Below are positions 10,286 through 17,343 of a stretch of DNA of 24,737 nucleotides, one piece after another. Position 1 is the first letter of the stretch. The number at the start of each line of letters is the position of its first letter. The DNA is taken from IMG/VR virus record IMGVR_UViG_3300017727_000152, positions 1 through 24,737 of that record; one strand, given 5' to 3'. The translations under genes were made by a program, and so were the position numbers. The stretch comes from a virus. Under the pieces are notes generated by a model. It ran no database searches. It was not told the DNA's origin and saw only the letters and a list, made by a program, of their open reading frames with translations.

Positions 10286-11530
10286 ATGGCAACATATAAT
10301 GTAACAGATCAAACTTCAGTAAGAAGAGTACAGTTCACCGGTGATGGTACTGCTGGTCCATTTGCCTTTGCTTTTCAAATTAATGCAACAAATCAAATAA
10401 AAGTTTATGTAGATACTACAGTTAAAACTGAAAGCTCACATTATACAGTATCATTAAATTCAGGAACTGGAGCCGGCACAGTATCTTTTACTAGTGGTAA
10501 CTTCCCTACTAGCTCACAAACTATTACATTATTAGGATCTATTCCTTTATCCAGGACATCAGTTTATACATCCGGTGGACAGCTAACGTCAGCAAGTCTT
10601 GAAGATGACTTTGATACAAATATGTTTGTTCACCAGCAAACCAATGAAGAGCTTAATAGATCACTAAGACTTGCCGAGCATGATACTGTATCCGGTGCAG
10701 ATATGACCTTGCCGGTAAAAGCTACTAGATTAGGAAAGTTACTAGGATTTAATTCTTCTACTGGTAATCCTGAAGCTTCTTTTACTATAGCCGATGGAAC
10801 CACATTAACTAACATGTCAGCTAGTATTACGGCAGTAGCCGGTATTGCTTCTAATGTGACGAGTGTAGCTGGAGTGGCAAGTAATGTAACGACTGTAGCC
10901 GGTATATCTTCTAATGTAACAACTGTAGCCGGGATAGCTAGTGATGTAACGGCTGTAGCCAATGTTGCTAGTGCTGTATCAAGTGCTGGAGATAATGCAA
11001 CTAAAGCACAGAACTACGCAATTAAGACAGATGGTGCTGTGGAATCAAGCCAATACTCAGCTAAAGCATGGGCTATTGGTGGTACTGGTGTAACAGATAC
11101 TGCTGGATCAGGAAGTGCAAAGTCCTGGGCAGTCGAAGCTGATGCAGTAGATGGATCAGAACATTCAGCAAAATCATACGCTATAAGTGGTAGTGCAATA
11201 TCAGCCGGTTCAGCAAAACAATGGGCGTTAGGTGGTGGATCAGGGTTTACAACATCAACGGCTGTATCAGGTGGATTATATTCAGCTAAGTATTATGCCG
11301 AATTAGCTTCAGCTTCTTTCGATTCATTTGATGATAAATATTTAGGTAGCAAATCTAGTGATCCATCAACAGATAATGACGGGAATGCTTTAGCAACTGG
11401 TGCAATATTTTATCATACTGGTTCATCAGTATTAAAGGTGTGGACTGGTTCTGCATGGAACGCAGTTGCAGTAGATACATCTTCATTTGCAACCAATGGC
11501 TTTAGTGTAGCTATGGCAATAGCTTTATAG
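10286..11530 (+). CDS. Tail fibre protein, T7 gp17 N-terminal type
   Basis: A 414-residue fibre protein. Residues 1-130 match the T7 tail-fibre N-terminal domain that docks the fibre to the tail: YNVTDQTSVRRVQFTGDGT at the start, 'FQINATNQIKVYVD', and SLEDDFDTNMFVHQQTNEEL near 105-125. Next come five ten-residue VAGIASNVT-type repeats (about 184-233), probably a rod. Then follow repeated 'YSAKAWAIGG / SAKSWAVEAD / HSAKSYAISG' units common in phage fibres. The C-terminus is short and ends without an obvious receptor-binding domain, so the following small fibre genes may supply the tip (inference). AGAGAGGT lies upstream of the ATG. The gene contains the CCWGG and CCGG sites typical of the rest of the genome but missing just downstream. 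Confidence 0.88.
   Translation: MATYNVTDQTSVRRVQFTGDGTAGPFAFAFQINATNQIKVYVDTTVKTESSHYTVSLNSGTGAGTVSFTSGNFPTSSQTITLLGSIPLSRTSVYTSGGQLTSASLEDDFDTNMFVHQQTNEELNRSLRLAEHDTVSGADMTLPVKATRLGKLLGFNSSTGNPEASFTIADGTTLTNMSASITAVAGIASNVTSVAGVASNVTTVAGISSNVTTVAGIASDVTAVANVASAVSSAGDNATKAQNYAIKTDGAVESSQYSAKAWAIGGTGVTDTAGSGSAKSWAVEADAVDGSEHSAKSYAISGSAISAGSAKQWALGGGSGFTTSTAVSGGLYSAKYYAELASASFDSFDDKYLGSKSSDPSTDNDGNALATGAIFYHTGSSVLKVWTGSAWNAVAVDTSSFATNGFSVAMAIAL
10835..10984 (+). repeat. Five tandem 30-bp degenerate repeats in the tail fibre gene
   Basis: Five in-frame units of 30 bp encode VAGIASNVTS, VAGVASNVTT, VAGISSNVTT, VAGIASDVTA and VANVASAVSS. The units differ at many third positions, so the repetition is kept at protein level and is not a recent slippage event. 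A fibrous trimeric rod with a ten-residue period is the likely role. Confidence 0.85.
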
Positions 11531-11539
11531 GAGTAAAAT

Positions 11540-11869
11540 ATGGCACAAAATTTTAAACAAATAAAAATGAGGAACATTGGTACTAGTGCCACAGACATTC
11601 CTGATGGAGCAAACTTTCCTAGTGGCTTTCATACTCTGATTGGATTGAACATGGCTAACACCACAGCCAACGCCATAACAATATCAGCATATGTTCAAGC
11701 TAGTTCAGCAAATTATTACATAATTAAAGACATGACAATTCCAAGTGGATCAGCTTTTACACATGATTCAAAGATTGTTTTGTTGAGTGGTGACAGATTG
11801 TTCTTTGTAAGTGATACAGCAACATCATTAGACGTTATCGCAAGTTATGTAGAAAACATTAGTACATAG
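11540..11869 (+). CDS. Small beta-rich tail-associated protein, unknown function
   Basis: A 109-residue protein with AGGAG 8 nt before the ATG. It is predicted beta-rich, with alternating polar and apolar residues (e.g. 'YYIIKDMTIPSGSAF', 'DRLFFVSDTATSLDVIASY'), no membrane segment and no cysteines. The pattern, including the 'ASYVE' ending, resembles small structural proteins that follow fibre genes in many marine phages. I do not recognise a specific family. It begins the composition-shifted cassette and is followed 8 nt later by an MPFIG fibre gene. A baseplate, tail-decoration or fibre-connector role is plausible but unproven. Confidence 0.6.
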   Translation: MAQNFKQIKMRNIGTSATDIPDGANFPSGFHTLIGLNMANTTANAITISAYVQASSANYYIIKDMTIPSGSAFTHDSKIVLLSGDRLFFVSDTATSLDVIASYVENIST

Positions 11870-11877
11870 GATTTGAT

Positions 11878-12699
11878 ATGCCTTTTATTGGAAACACACC
11901 TGACGTAAACTTTACAAGCTTTGCCAAGCAAGATTTAACTGGTGTTACTGGCAGTCCTGCTAAAAGAGGATATACCTTAACTCATGCAGTAGCCAATGCA
12001 AATGAGATTGAAGTCTTTGTTAACAACGTAAGACAAGAGCCAACAGATGCTTATACAGTAAATGGTACTGGTTTAACTATGACTGGTGATGTTGAAACTA
12101 CAGATGATTTTTACATTATTTATTTAGGCAAAGCCATACAAACAACTGTTCCACCTGATGGCTCTGTAAGCACAGCCAAGATAGCTAGTAGTGCAGTAGA
12201 CCTTACATCAAAGGTAACTGGTGTATTGCCAGTAGCTAATTCACAAACAAACACACCAGCATTTTTGGCAAAGATGTCAGGTGACCAAACCTTAACAGAT
12301 GAAGCTGAAAATAAAGTTCAGTTTGATACAGAAGTATTTGATACAGATGGTAAATATGACCACGCAACAAATTATAGATTTACACCTACAGTAGCAGGAA
12401 CATATTTCATATTTGCTCAAGCACATGGAAAATCTAATGCTAATGGTCAACTAGCAGATTTGAGAATAATAATTAAAAAGAATGGAACAAGTTTATATTC
12501 TACAAGACACAACCCTGCAACTAATTATGCAAATCAAATAGCTTTAAATATACAGATAATGGATATAGCAAATACTACTGACTATTATGAGGTATTTTTA
12601 TTTATTAATGACACTAATACTGGAACTGCACCAACTATAGAACATGACGAAAATGGTGTTGCAAGTTGGTTTGGTGCATATAAGTTGATAGGAGTTTAG
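11878..12699 (+). CDS. Fibre/receptor-binding protein with C1q-like C-terminus
   Basis: A 273-residue protein with two parts. The N-terminal part (1-120) begins MPFIGNTPD and includes 'EVFVNNVRQEPTDAYTVNG' and PDGSVSTAKIASSAVD, a layout shared with the gene at 13355 and with many phage fibre proteins. The C-terminal part (about 125-273) has the C1q/TNF-like beta-sandwich pattern 'KVQFDTEVFD...YRFTPTVAGTYFIFAQ', ending in WFGAYKLIGV. C1q-like domains are common as trimeric binding tips on phage tails. AGGA lies about 6 nt before the ATG. Likely a receptor-binding or tail-tip adhesin; the ligand is unknown. Confidence 0.72.
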   Translation: MPFIGNTPDVNFTSFAKQDLTGVTGSPAKRGYTLTHAVANANEIEVFVNNVRQEPTDAYTVNGTGLTMTGDVETTDDFYIIYLGKAIQTTVPPDGSVSTAKIASSAVDLTSKVTGVLPVANSQTNTPAFLAKMSGDQTLTDEAENKVQFDTEVFDTDGKYDHATNYRFTPTVAGTYFIFAQAHGKSNANGQLADLRIIIKKNGTSLYSTRHNPATNYANQIALNIQIMDIANTTDYYEVFLFINDTNTGTAPTIEHDENGVASWFGAYKLIGV

Positions 12700-12700
12700 A

Positions 12701-13057
12701 ATGGCATTAAGCAAAATTCAAGCTGAGTCCATGAACCTAGCAGACACCTATGCATTTAGTGGAACTGTGAGTGGTGTTGGTGCAATAGGTCAAGGTCAAA
12801 CAACTACAACACCTACTAGGGCATTAAATACTGTTTACACTAATACAACTGGTAGAAGCATAGAAGTCCATGTAAGTTTTTATTACTCAGGTGGTGCTGT
12901 ACAATTTGGTGTAGAGATTGATGGTATAAATACTATACTTCAATCAGGTGATCATGGTGCTTGGGCTTCTGCTCAATTTATAGTTCGTAATGGTGGAACT
13001 TACAAAATACCAAGTCTGACTCATACTGCAAAGGTTTGGTATGAATTATCAACATAG
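12701..13057 (+). CDS. Small fibre-like structural protein
   Basis: A 118-residue protein beginning MALSKIQAESMNLADTYAF, the typical opening of phage fibre-tip proteins ('ALSKIQ.ESI.LA..FAF'). The remainder is beta-rich with no membrane segment and looks like a short C1q-like or related sandwich domain ('TGRSIEVHVSFYYSGGAVQF', 'WASAQFIVRNGGTYKI'). AGGAG lies 8 nt upstream, and the gene starts one base after the previous stop. Likely another tip or adhesin component of the cassette; the exact family is not certain. Confidence 0.62.
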   Translation: MALSKIQAESMNLADTYAFSGTVSGVGAIGQGQTTTTPTRALNTVYTNTTGRSIEVHVSFYYSGGAVQFGVEIDGINTILQSGDHGAWASAQFIVRNGGTYKIPSLTHTAKVWYELST

Positions 13058-13066
13058 GTTTAAATT

Positions 13067-13351
13067 ATGAAACATTATATAAATAACAAAACTAAAGAAG
13101 TGTATGCTTACGAAGAAGATGGTAGTCAAGACGACTATATCAAGTCAGGTTTAGTTCCTATTAGTGATACTGCTTTGGCAACATTAAGAAAAGAACAAGA
13201 ACAAGAAAGACTTGATGCTTTAACTTATGAAGAAAAAAGAAAAGCAGAGTATCCATCAATAGCAAATCAATTAGATGACTTGTATCACAATGGCATAGAT
13301 GGTTGGAAGACAACTATCAAAGCTATTAAAGACAAGCACCCAAAGGAGTAA
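13067..13351 (+). CDS. Possible tail fibre assembly chaperone-like small protein
   Basis: A 94-residue, charged, soluble protein. Its C-terminal half holds 'EEKRKAEYPSIANQLDDLYH' and 'GIDGWKTTIKAIKDKHPKE', a pattern (YPSI..QLD.LYH.G...W...I..IK.K.P) widespread in small proteins next to phage tail fibre genes. The N-terminus (MKHYINNKTKEVYAYEEDG) resembles fibre-assembly chaperones, which carry a short strand mimicking the fibre followed by a helical tail. It sits amid fibre genes, so a chaperone or fibre accessory role is likely but inferred. It differs from its neighbours in being helical and acidic/basic, not Ser/Thr/Asn-rich. Confidence 0.55.
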   Translation: MKHYINNKTKEVYAYEEDGSQDDYIKSGLVPISDTALATLRKEQEQERLDALTYEEKRKAEYPSIANQLDDLYHNGIDGWKTTIKAIKDKHPKE

Positions 13352-13354
13352 GCC

Positions 13355-13819
13355 ATGCCATTCATAGGTAATCAACCACTTACTGGGCAGTTCAATAAGC
13401 TAGATGCTATTACAGCTTCAGCTACAGACACATATGCCTTAACTAAAGGTTCAGCATCATTCAACCCTGCTACGGCAGAGCAACTAATAGTCTCTGTCAA
13501 TGGTGTTACTCAAGCACCTAATGATGCCTATAGTGTATCAGGGTCTAACATTATCTTTACAGAAACATTAAGTTCTTCAGACACTATAGATTACATCTTG
13601 GCTTTAGGTGAGGTAGGCAATTCAGTTGTACCTACAGATGGGTCTGTTACTGGGGATAAGTTTAGTTCTACTGTCTATAGAGATGGCATCAGGATTAATG
13701 GAAGTTCAGCTACTGACAATGTAACAATAGCTAGTGGTGAAAGAGCAATGGTTGCAGGGGATTACACAATTCCCACAAACAAAACATTAACAGTAAATGG
13801 AGTATTGACCATTGTCTAA
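13355..13819 (+). CDS. MPFIG-type fibre protein
   Basis: A 154-residue fibre-type protein whose N-terminus is related to that of the 11878 gene: MPFIGN, then 'EQLIVSVNGVTQAPNDAYSV', a hydrophobic 'IDYILALGEVGNSV' and VPTDGSVTGDKF. It ends with 'DYTIPTNKTLTVNGVLTIV', a short beta-strand tail common in phage fibre tips. There is no C1q-like domain of its own; the next gene, which starts inside the last codons in another frame (TTG 13812), may supply it. That raises the possibility that the two are a split version of the two-part 11878 protein. AAGGAG lies 6-7 nt upstream. Confidence 0.66.
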   Translation: MPFIGNQPLTGQFNKLDAITASATDTYALTKGSASFNPATAEQLIVSVNGVTQAPNDAYSVSGSNIIFTETLSSSDTIDYILALGEVGNSVVPTDGSVTGDKFSSTVYRDGIRINGSSATDNVTIASGERAMVAGDYTIPTNKTLTVNGVLTIV

Positions 13820-14369
13820 ATTATTTGTTGACGAGATTCAACCCAAAACTACTGGTGGTAACGTAACCTTACACGAGGGTAGTATTGTTAAAATGTTATA
13901 CACACAGTTTGACGGAACTAATAGTGTTGCAGTTAGTGCAAATACTGATGTTGTATTAACCGACTTAACTGTAACAGTTACTCCTACTTCTGCCACTAGT
14001 AAATTTAGGCTAGAGGGTCAAGTATATGGAGAGTGGTCTGTTAGAGATGCAACTTGGGATAGCACAGTATTTTTCTTTAGAGACACTACAAAACTTGCCC
14101 ACCCAACAGCAGGGAGTAGAAACTGTGGAGTTGGTGGTATGTTTTTAAGCCATGAATCAGATAGTGCTAGTACACCAGAGGGTTCTGCAATGTTTCAATA
14201 CTTTGATGCTCCTAATACGACGTCTAATATTACTTACAAAGTAGGTATAAGAACTAATAATAATTATACTTTTTATTTAAATAGAACAGTAAGTGATGCT
14301 GATACAGTAGGTTATGAAAGATTTGTTTCATCAATCTGTGTAACAGAAATAAAGGGAGCATCATCATGA
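13812..14369 (+). CDS. Fibre-tip protein, C1q-like beta-sandwich
   Basis: A 185-residue protein starting at TTG 13812, with GGAG at 13799-13802 upstream, overlapping the previous gene by 8 nt. It begins MSKLFVDEIQPKTTGG, an opening typical of marine phage fibre-tip proteins. It then shows a beta-rich body with 'VTPTSATSKFRLEGQVYGEW' and a terminal 'YERFVSSICVTEIKGASS'. The 'P.S..SKF.......' and 'I...EIKG' elements recur in the genes at 14939 and 15456, so the three share a fold. Likely receptor-binding or tip function. Two cysteines (GSRNCGVGG and SSICVTE) are unusual in the cassette. Confidence 0.65.
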   Translation: MSKLFVDEIQPKTTGGNVTLHEGSIVKMLYTQFDGTNSVAVSANTDVVLTDLTVTVTPTSATSKFRLEGQVYGEWSVRDATWDSTVFFFRDTTKLAHPTAGSRNCGVGGMFLSHESDSASTPEGSAMFQYFDAPNTTSNITYKVGIRTNNNYTFYLNRTVSDADTVGYERFVSSICVTEIKGASS

Positions 14370-14929
14370 GTAGTAAACTAGGTGTGCAGAACATAGCACA
14401 CACAAACGGCACAAATGCTATGACTATTAGTAGTGGTGGTGTAACTGCATTTACCTCTGACCCTTTTAATAGTGTAATAGAAGTTTGGGATTATGGTACA
14501 ACAAATGCATCAATAGCTAATGCAACAGTATTGAGTGGGTGGGCTAGACAAACTAGTGGTTTATTGCCAAATAAGAATGGTGGCATGAGTGAGAGTAGTG
14601 GTATTTGGACTTTCCCATCTACTGGTGTTTGGAGTGCAAGTATACAATTCAATATTTATGCAACTGGTGCTGTTCCTTGGGCAGGTATACAAATATCTCA
14701 AACTGAAAATAATTCTAGTTATACTAATGTAAGGTCAGCATATACAAACATTTATGCAAATGGCACTTATAGTAATCTTGTAATTAATTACATTGTTAAT
14801 ATAACAAATACATCTAATCAAAAAATAAAATTTGAAACTAATACTGCTAGTAATGTTATTGTTCAGACAACTGGTTCAGGTTCAGCATCTACTTTTGTTC
14901 AATTTATTAAACTATGTCCGTCAGTATAG
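14366..14929 (+). CDS. Fibre-tip protein, C1q-like
   Basis: A 187-residue protein joined to the previous gene by an ATGA overlap, with GGGAG at 14354-14358. It opens MSSKLGVQNIAHTNGTNAM, another recurrent fibre-tip N-terminus ('LGVQNI.H.NGT.A'). A beta-sandwich-like body follows with 'SSGIWTFPSTGVWSASIQF', the C1q-like strand pattern in which an aromatic residue follows a Gly turn, and the end is 'STFVQFIKLCPSV'. It is probably a tail-tip adhesin. The body differs from that of the preceding gene, so the two are not simple duplicates. Confidence 0.64.
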   Translation: MSSKLGVQNIAHTNGTNAMTISSGGVTAFTSDPFNSVIEVWDYGTTNASIANATVLSGWARQTSGLLPNKNGGMSESSGIWTFPSTGVWSASIQFNIYATGAVPWAGIQISQTENNSSYTNVRSAYTNIYANGTYSNLVINYIVNITNTSNQKIKFETNTASNVIVQTTGSGSASTFVQFIKLCPSV

Positions 14930-14938
14930 GAGGATAAC

Positions 14939-15454
14939 ATGACATCAATTCTTAAAGTAGACAACCTCCAAGATGCTAGTGGTTCTGGCACTCCTTATAT
15001 TAAAGGTGCTGTCTTAGATGTTTACCAACATACCAGTTCAACACAAACATCAGGAAATTCTACAGCAAATTATAATAGTACTGGTTTATTCTTAACACTA
15101 ACGCCAAAAAGCAGTGCAAGTAAATTCTTAGTAACCTTTCATGGTGCAGTTCATGGTAATACTGCAGATGGATATGTAGTTGCTAACATAGTTGTTAATC
15201 CTACAAGTTCAACTGATATTAATACAGTAATGACTGGTGGAACTCTTATAACTGACCAAACATATGGAATGGCACACATTAATATTGTTAGTAGTGTTTA
15301 TGTAAGTCAGTTAAGTGCTTCAATTTTACATTCTCCTAACACAACTTCACCAGTTACTTACAATGTTGTATTTAAAAGGGCTGTAAGAGGCGTTACTTTT
15401 TGGTCGATTAATAATACATTGACAACACTAACTGCAATGGAAATAGGAGGATAA
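14939..15454 (+). CDS. Fibre-tip protein, beta-sandwich
   Basis: A 171-residue protein with a strong TAGGAGG site 5 nt before its ATG. It opens MTSILKVDNLQDASGSGTPY, a very common start of marine phage fibre-tip proteins ('S.LKVD.I.DASG.G.I...G'). The body includes 'TPKSSASKFLVTFHGAVHGN' and 'SPNTTSPVTYNVVFKRAV', the same strand elements found in the genes at 13812 and 15456. It is soluble and Ser/Thr/Asn-rich. Likely a receptor-binding or tip subunit, and another member of the tandem set of related adhesins. Confidence 0.66.
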   Translation: MTSILKVDNLQDASGSGTPYIKGAVLDVYQHTSSTQTSGNSTANYNSTGLFLTLTPKSSASKFLVTFHGAVHGNTADGYVVANIVVNPTSSTDINTVMTGGTLITDQTYGMAHINIVSSVYVSQLSASILHSPNTTSPVTYNVVFKRAVRGVTFWSINNTLTTLTAMEIGG

Positions 15455-15455
15455 T

Positions 15456-15914
15456 ATGCCACTCACAAAACTAAACTCAGCAAGTGTCATTGAACGTCTT
15501 CCAGTTGGTAGTGTGTTGCAGACAGTAGAGGCTCAATCACAATCATCAACCACAGAACCAACTACTAGCTATGCTGATGTTAATGGAACATCTATAACTA
15601 TAACACCAACAAGCACATCAAGTAAGATTTTACTTATATGGAATACTGGTGGCATGGGTACTGGTATTAATAATTCTATTCGATTTAAAGTATTTAGAAA
15701 TTCAACAGAAGTCAGAGATTTAAAAAGATATGGTTATATAACTACTGGTTGGAGTGCAGTACCAATAGCTATTCAATATTTAGATTCACCTGCAACAACT
15801 TCTTCAGTTACATACAAACTACAATGTGCAACTCAAAATGATGGTGATTTTAGAATCAATAATGAGGCTAGTACAAATTCTATGGTTGTAATTGCTCAGG
15901 AGATTAAAGGTTAA
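15456..15914 (+). CDS. Fibre-tip protein, beta-sandwich
   Basis: A 152-residue protein preceded by an identical AGGAGGATAA ribosome-site block to that of 14939. It opens MPLTKLNSASVIERLPVGSV, a standard fibre-tip start, then shows the shared elements 'TPTSTSSKILLIWNTGG', 'SPATTSSVTYKLQCATQND' and a terminal 'MVVIAQEIKG'. The C-terminal sandwich is clearly related to those at 13812 and 14939. It is the last fibre gene, and its stop overlaps the start of a short membrane-protein gene. The identical ribosome sites suggest cassette duplication. Confidence 0.66.
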   Translation: MPLTKLNSASVIERLPVGSVLQTVEAQSQSSTTEPTTSYADVNGTSITITPTSTSSKILLIWNTGGMGTGINNSIRFKVFRNSTEVRDLKRYGYITTGWSAVPIAIQYLDSPATTSSVTYKLQCATQNDGDFRINNEASTNSMVVIAQEIKG

Positions 15915-16075
15915 TGGTAAAAGCATCTGAAGTAAAAGCACAGATAGACACACATGAGGCAGTATGTGCTGAGAGATGGAAAGAAACTATACTTCGCATC
16001 AAGAGAATAGAAACTATTATGATTGGTACTGCAGGCACAATGATACTAATGATGGCAGGCTTACTACTGAGGTGA
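15914..16075 (+). CDS. 53-aa XhlA-like membrane protein
   Basis: A short gene starting on the previous stop (TAATG). The peptide begins MVKASEVKAQIDTHEAVCAE, continues with a charged helix 'RWKETILRIKRIE' and ends in a single hydrophobic segment (about residues 35-52, TIMIGTAGTMILMMAGLLL) plus one Arg. A short charged coiled coil followed by a C-terminal membrane helix is the architecture of XhlA/haemolysin-type proteins that assist holins. It sits at the beginning of the lysis region, 5 nt before another membrane-protein gene with a good GAGGTGA ribosome site. Function is inferred from architecture and location. Confidence 0.6.
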   Translation: MVKASEVKAQIDTHEAVCAERWKETILRIKRIETIMIGTAGTMILMMAGLLLR

Positions 16076-16079
16076 CACT

Positions 16080-16550
16080 ATGCTTGAAATGCTAATGGTT
16101 GCGAATAGTGCCTTTGCTGTCATCAAACAAACAATAGAAAATGGTCGTGATATTTCAAGTGCTGGTTCAGCAATCGCCAAATTTGTAGGTGCAGAAGACC
16201 AGCTACAACAAGATTTAAACAAAAGAAAGAATAGCATATGGACTAACTTCTTAGGCAAAACAGACAATGATCTTGAAGAGTTTATGGCACTAGAACAGAT
16301 ACGAGTTAAGAAAGATCAAATTCGTGAGTTCATGCAATTATATGGCAGAGCTAATTTATACACAGATTATATTCAGTACTGTGCAGATGCTAGAAAAGCT
16401 AGGAAAGAAGCTAGAATAAAAGCACTCAAGAGAAAGCAAAAGATGCAAGACACAATATTAAAAGTTGTATTAGCTATATTAATTACTGCCGTCTTATCAG
16501 GAGCAGTAGCAGTATTGTTTATCATAGCTAAAAAGAAAGGATTGATATGA
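16080..16550 (+). CDS. Helical protein with C-terminal membrane anchor, unknown
   Basis: A 156-residue protein with GAGGTGA upstream of its ATG. The N-terminal half is helical ('AFAVIKQTIENGRDISSAGS', then 'IAKFVGAEDQLQQDL'). Residues 103-122 are very Lys/Arg-rich, and residues 126-149 form one membrane helix followed by KKKGLI. The positive inside flank suggests that the N-terminal domain stays in the cytoplasm. Similar proteins lie beside lysis genes in several marine podoviruses, but I know of no established function. Role in lysis timing or as an anti-holin is only a guess from context. The last bases overlap the next ATG (ATGA). Confidence 0.6.
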   Translation: MLEMLMVANSAFAVIKQTIENGRDISSAGSAIAKFVGAEDQLQQDLNKRKNSIWTNFLGKTDNDLEEFMALEQIRVKKDQIREFMQLYGRANLYTDYIQYCADARKARKEARIKALKRKQKMQDTILKVVLAILITAVLSGAVAVLFIIAKKKGLI

Positions 16551-16753
16551 AAGAAAAGAAATTAATAAACTTAGATTTAAGTAACAATTCTTTTGAGCTG
16601 TCGCTGAGAATATTAGGCAACGAGTTCGTGGCAATCAAAATCGGATCAACAAATTTTAGCGGGAAACTTATAGCTGGTGGAATCTTGTTATTATTTTTTA
16701 CTTTAATTTTGCTTGAGGGTTTTGGTTTAAATGAAATATTAAAAGGAGTTTAG
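16547..16753 (+). CDS. 68-aa single-pass membrane protein
   Basis: A small protein in ATGA overlap with the previous gene and with AAAGG upstream. Residues 1-40 are polar and beta-like ('NLSNN'-type, 'NEFVAIKIGSTNFSGK'), and residues 41-57 are a strong hydrophobic segment (LIAGGILLLFFTLILLE). No motif is recognised. Its place just before the 3-TM holin suggests a membrane accessory to lysis. It is two bases from the holin ATG, whose AAGGAG ribosome site lies inside this gene's end. Confidence 0.5.
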   Translation: MKEKKLINLDLSNNSFELSLRILGNEFVAIKIGSTNFSGKLIAGGILLLFFTLILLEGFGLNEILKGV

Positions 16754-16754
16754 A

Positions 16755-17144
16755 ATGTTACAATTTTTAGGACCGATTGCTAACCTGGCTTCAAGCTGGA
16801 TGGACAGCAAGGTTGAGAAAGTAAAAGCAGATGGGCAAGTTAAAGTAGCTCAAGCTAAAGCTAAAGCTGTCGTTGCTGAGAAGGTTGCTACCGGAGAAGT
16901 TGCCTGGGAAAAGTCTATGGCTGATGCTACAGATGGATCTTGGAAAGACGAGTTCGCCCTGGTTGTATTACTTTTGCCAGCAATACTAGTCTTCATCCCT
17001 AGCCTAACCGAGTATGTCAGGACCGGCTTTGAAGTATTAAACACCCTACCCGATTGGTATCAGTACCTATTATTTATAGCTGTGAGTAGCTCGTTTGGAA
17101 TTAAAGGTGTTGGTCAGGCAATGAAACTTATGGGTAAGAAATAA
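16755..17144 (+). CDS. Holin, GTA-type 3-TM family
   Basis: A 129-residue protein. The N-terminus (1-15) is moderately apolar, then an Ala/Lys/Val-rich amphipathic helix (about 18-58). The signature part follows: SWKDEFALVVLLLPAILVFIP (62-82, membrane helix), 'GFEVLNTLPDWYQYLLF' and a second membrane helix (about 101-117), ending FGIKG....... This 'W.DE......PAIL.FIP....V..GF..L...P.WYQ' pattern is that of the GTA_holin_3TM family (PF11351), known from gene transfer agents and alphaproteobacterial phages, which permeabilises the inner membrane so that the endolysin can act. AAGGAG lies 7 nt before the ATG. It stands upstream of the endolysin in the same transcription direction. Confidence 0.78.
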   Translation: MLQFLGPIANLASSWMDSKVEKVKADGQVKVAQAKAKAVVAEKVATGEVAWEKSMADATDGSWKDEFALVVLLLPAILVFIPSLTEYVRTGFEVLNTLPDWYQYLLFIAVSSSFGIKGVGQAMKLMGKK

Positions 17145-17245
17145 TGATTTGGTTTTGGTTAAGCATCTCAAAATTTTTTATTAAGATCGGCAACTATTTT
17201 TATTACAAGCATGTCGAGGAAGTAAGAAGGAGAAGAAGAAAATGA
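17144..17245 (+). CDS. 33-aa aromatic/basic small protein (copy 1)
   Basis: A short gene starting on the holin stop (TAATG). The peptide opens MIWFWLSISKFFIKIGNYFY and ends YKHVEEVRRRRRK. It shares the pattern FF..I.NYF..KH..E.R with the next gene, so the two look like tandem paralogues. It is aromatic and amphipathic, long enough for one membrane-associated helix, with a five-arginine tail. It ends in an ATGA overlap with copy 2, whose GGAG ribosome site is within this gene. Coding status is supported by paralogy and coupling, not by any known family. Confidence 0.55.
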   Translation: MIWFWLSISKFFIKIGNYFYYKHVEEVRRRRRK

Positions 17246-17343
17246 TGAAAGTTTACATGGGCTTATACGAGTTCTTTAATTCTATAGCTAATTATTTTTG
17301 GCATAAACATATCAATGAGATTAGAAAAAAGGATAAAGCATAA
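17242..17343 (+). CDS. 33-aa aromatic/basic small protein (copy 2)
   Basis: Begins at ATG 17242 (another ATG follows at 17245), with GGAG at 17229-17232. The peptide opens MMKVYMGLYEFFNSIANYFW and ends HKHINEIRKKDKA. The residues F-F, I, N-Y-F, K-H, E and R align with copy 1 at equal spacing. Its stop overlaps the ATG of the zinc-ribbon gene. Function unknown; membrane-surface binding is plausible from the aromatic amphipathic helix and basic tail. Confidence 0.55.
   Translation: MMKVYMGLYEFFNSIANYFWHKHINEIRKKDKA

Noticed and set aside
10835-10984. 30-bp repeats as a CRISPR array or protein-binding iterons
   Set aside because: Units are contiguous without spacers, in frame, and vary at third positions; they encode a fibre rod repeat.
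11878-15914. Diversity-generating retroelement acting on the fibre genes
   Set aside because: No reverse transcriptase, template repeat or adenine-biased C-terminal variable repeat was seen in the window; similarity among fibre genes is at domain level.
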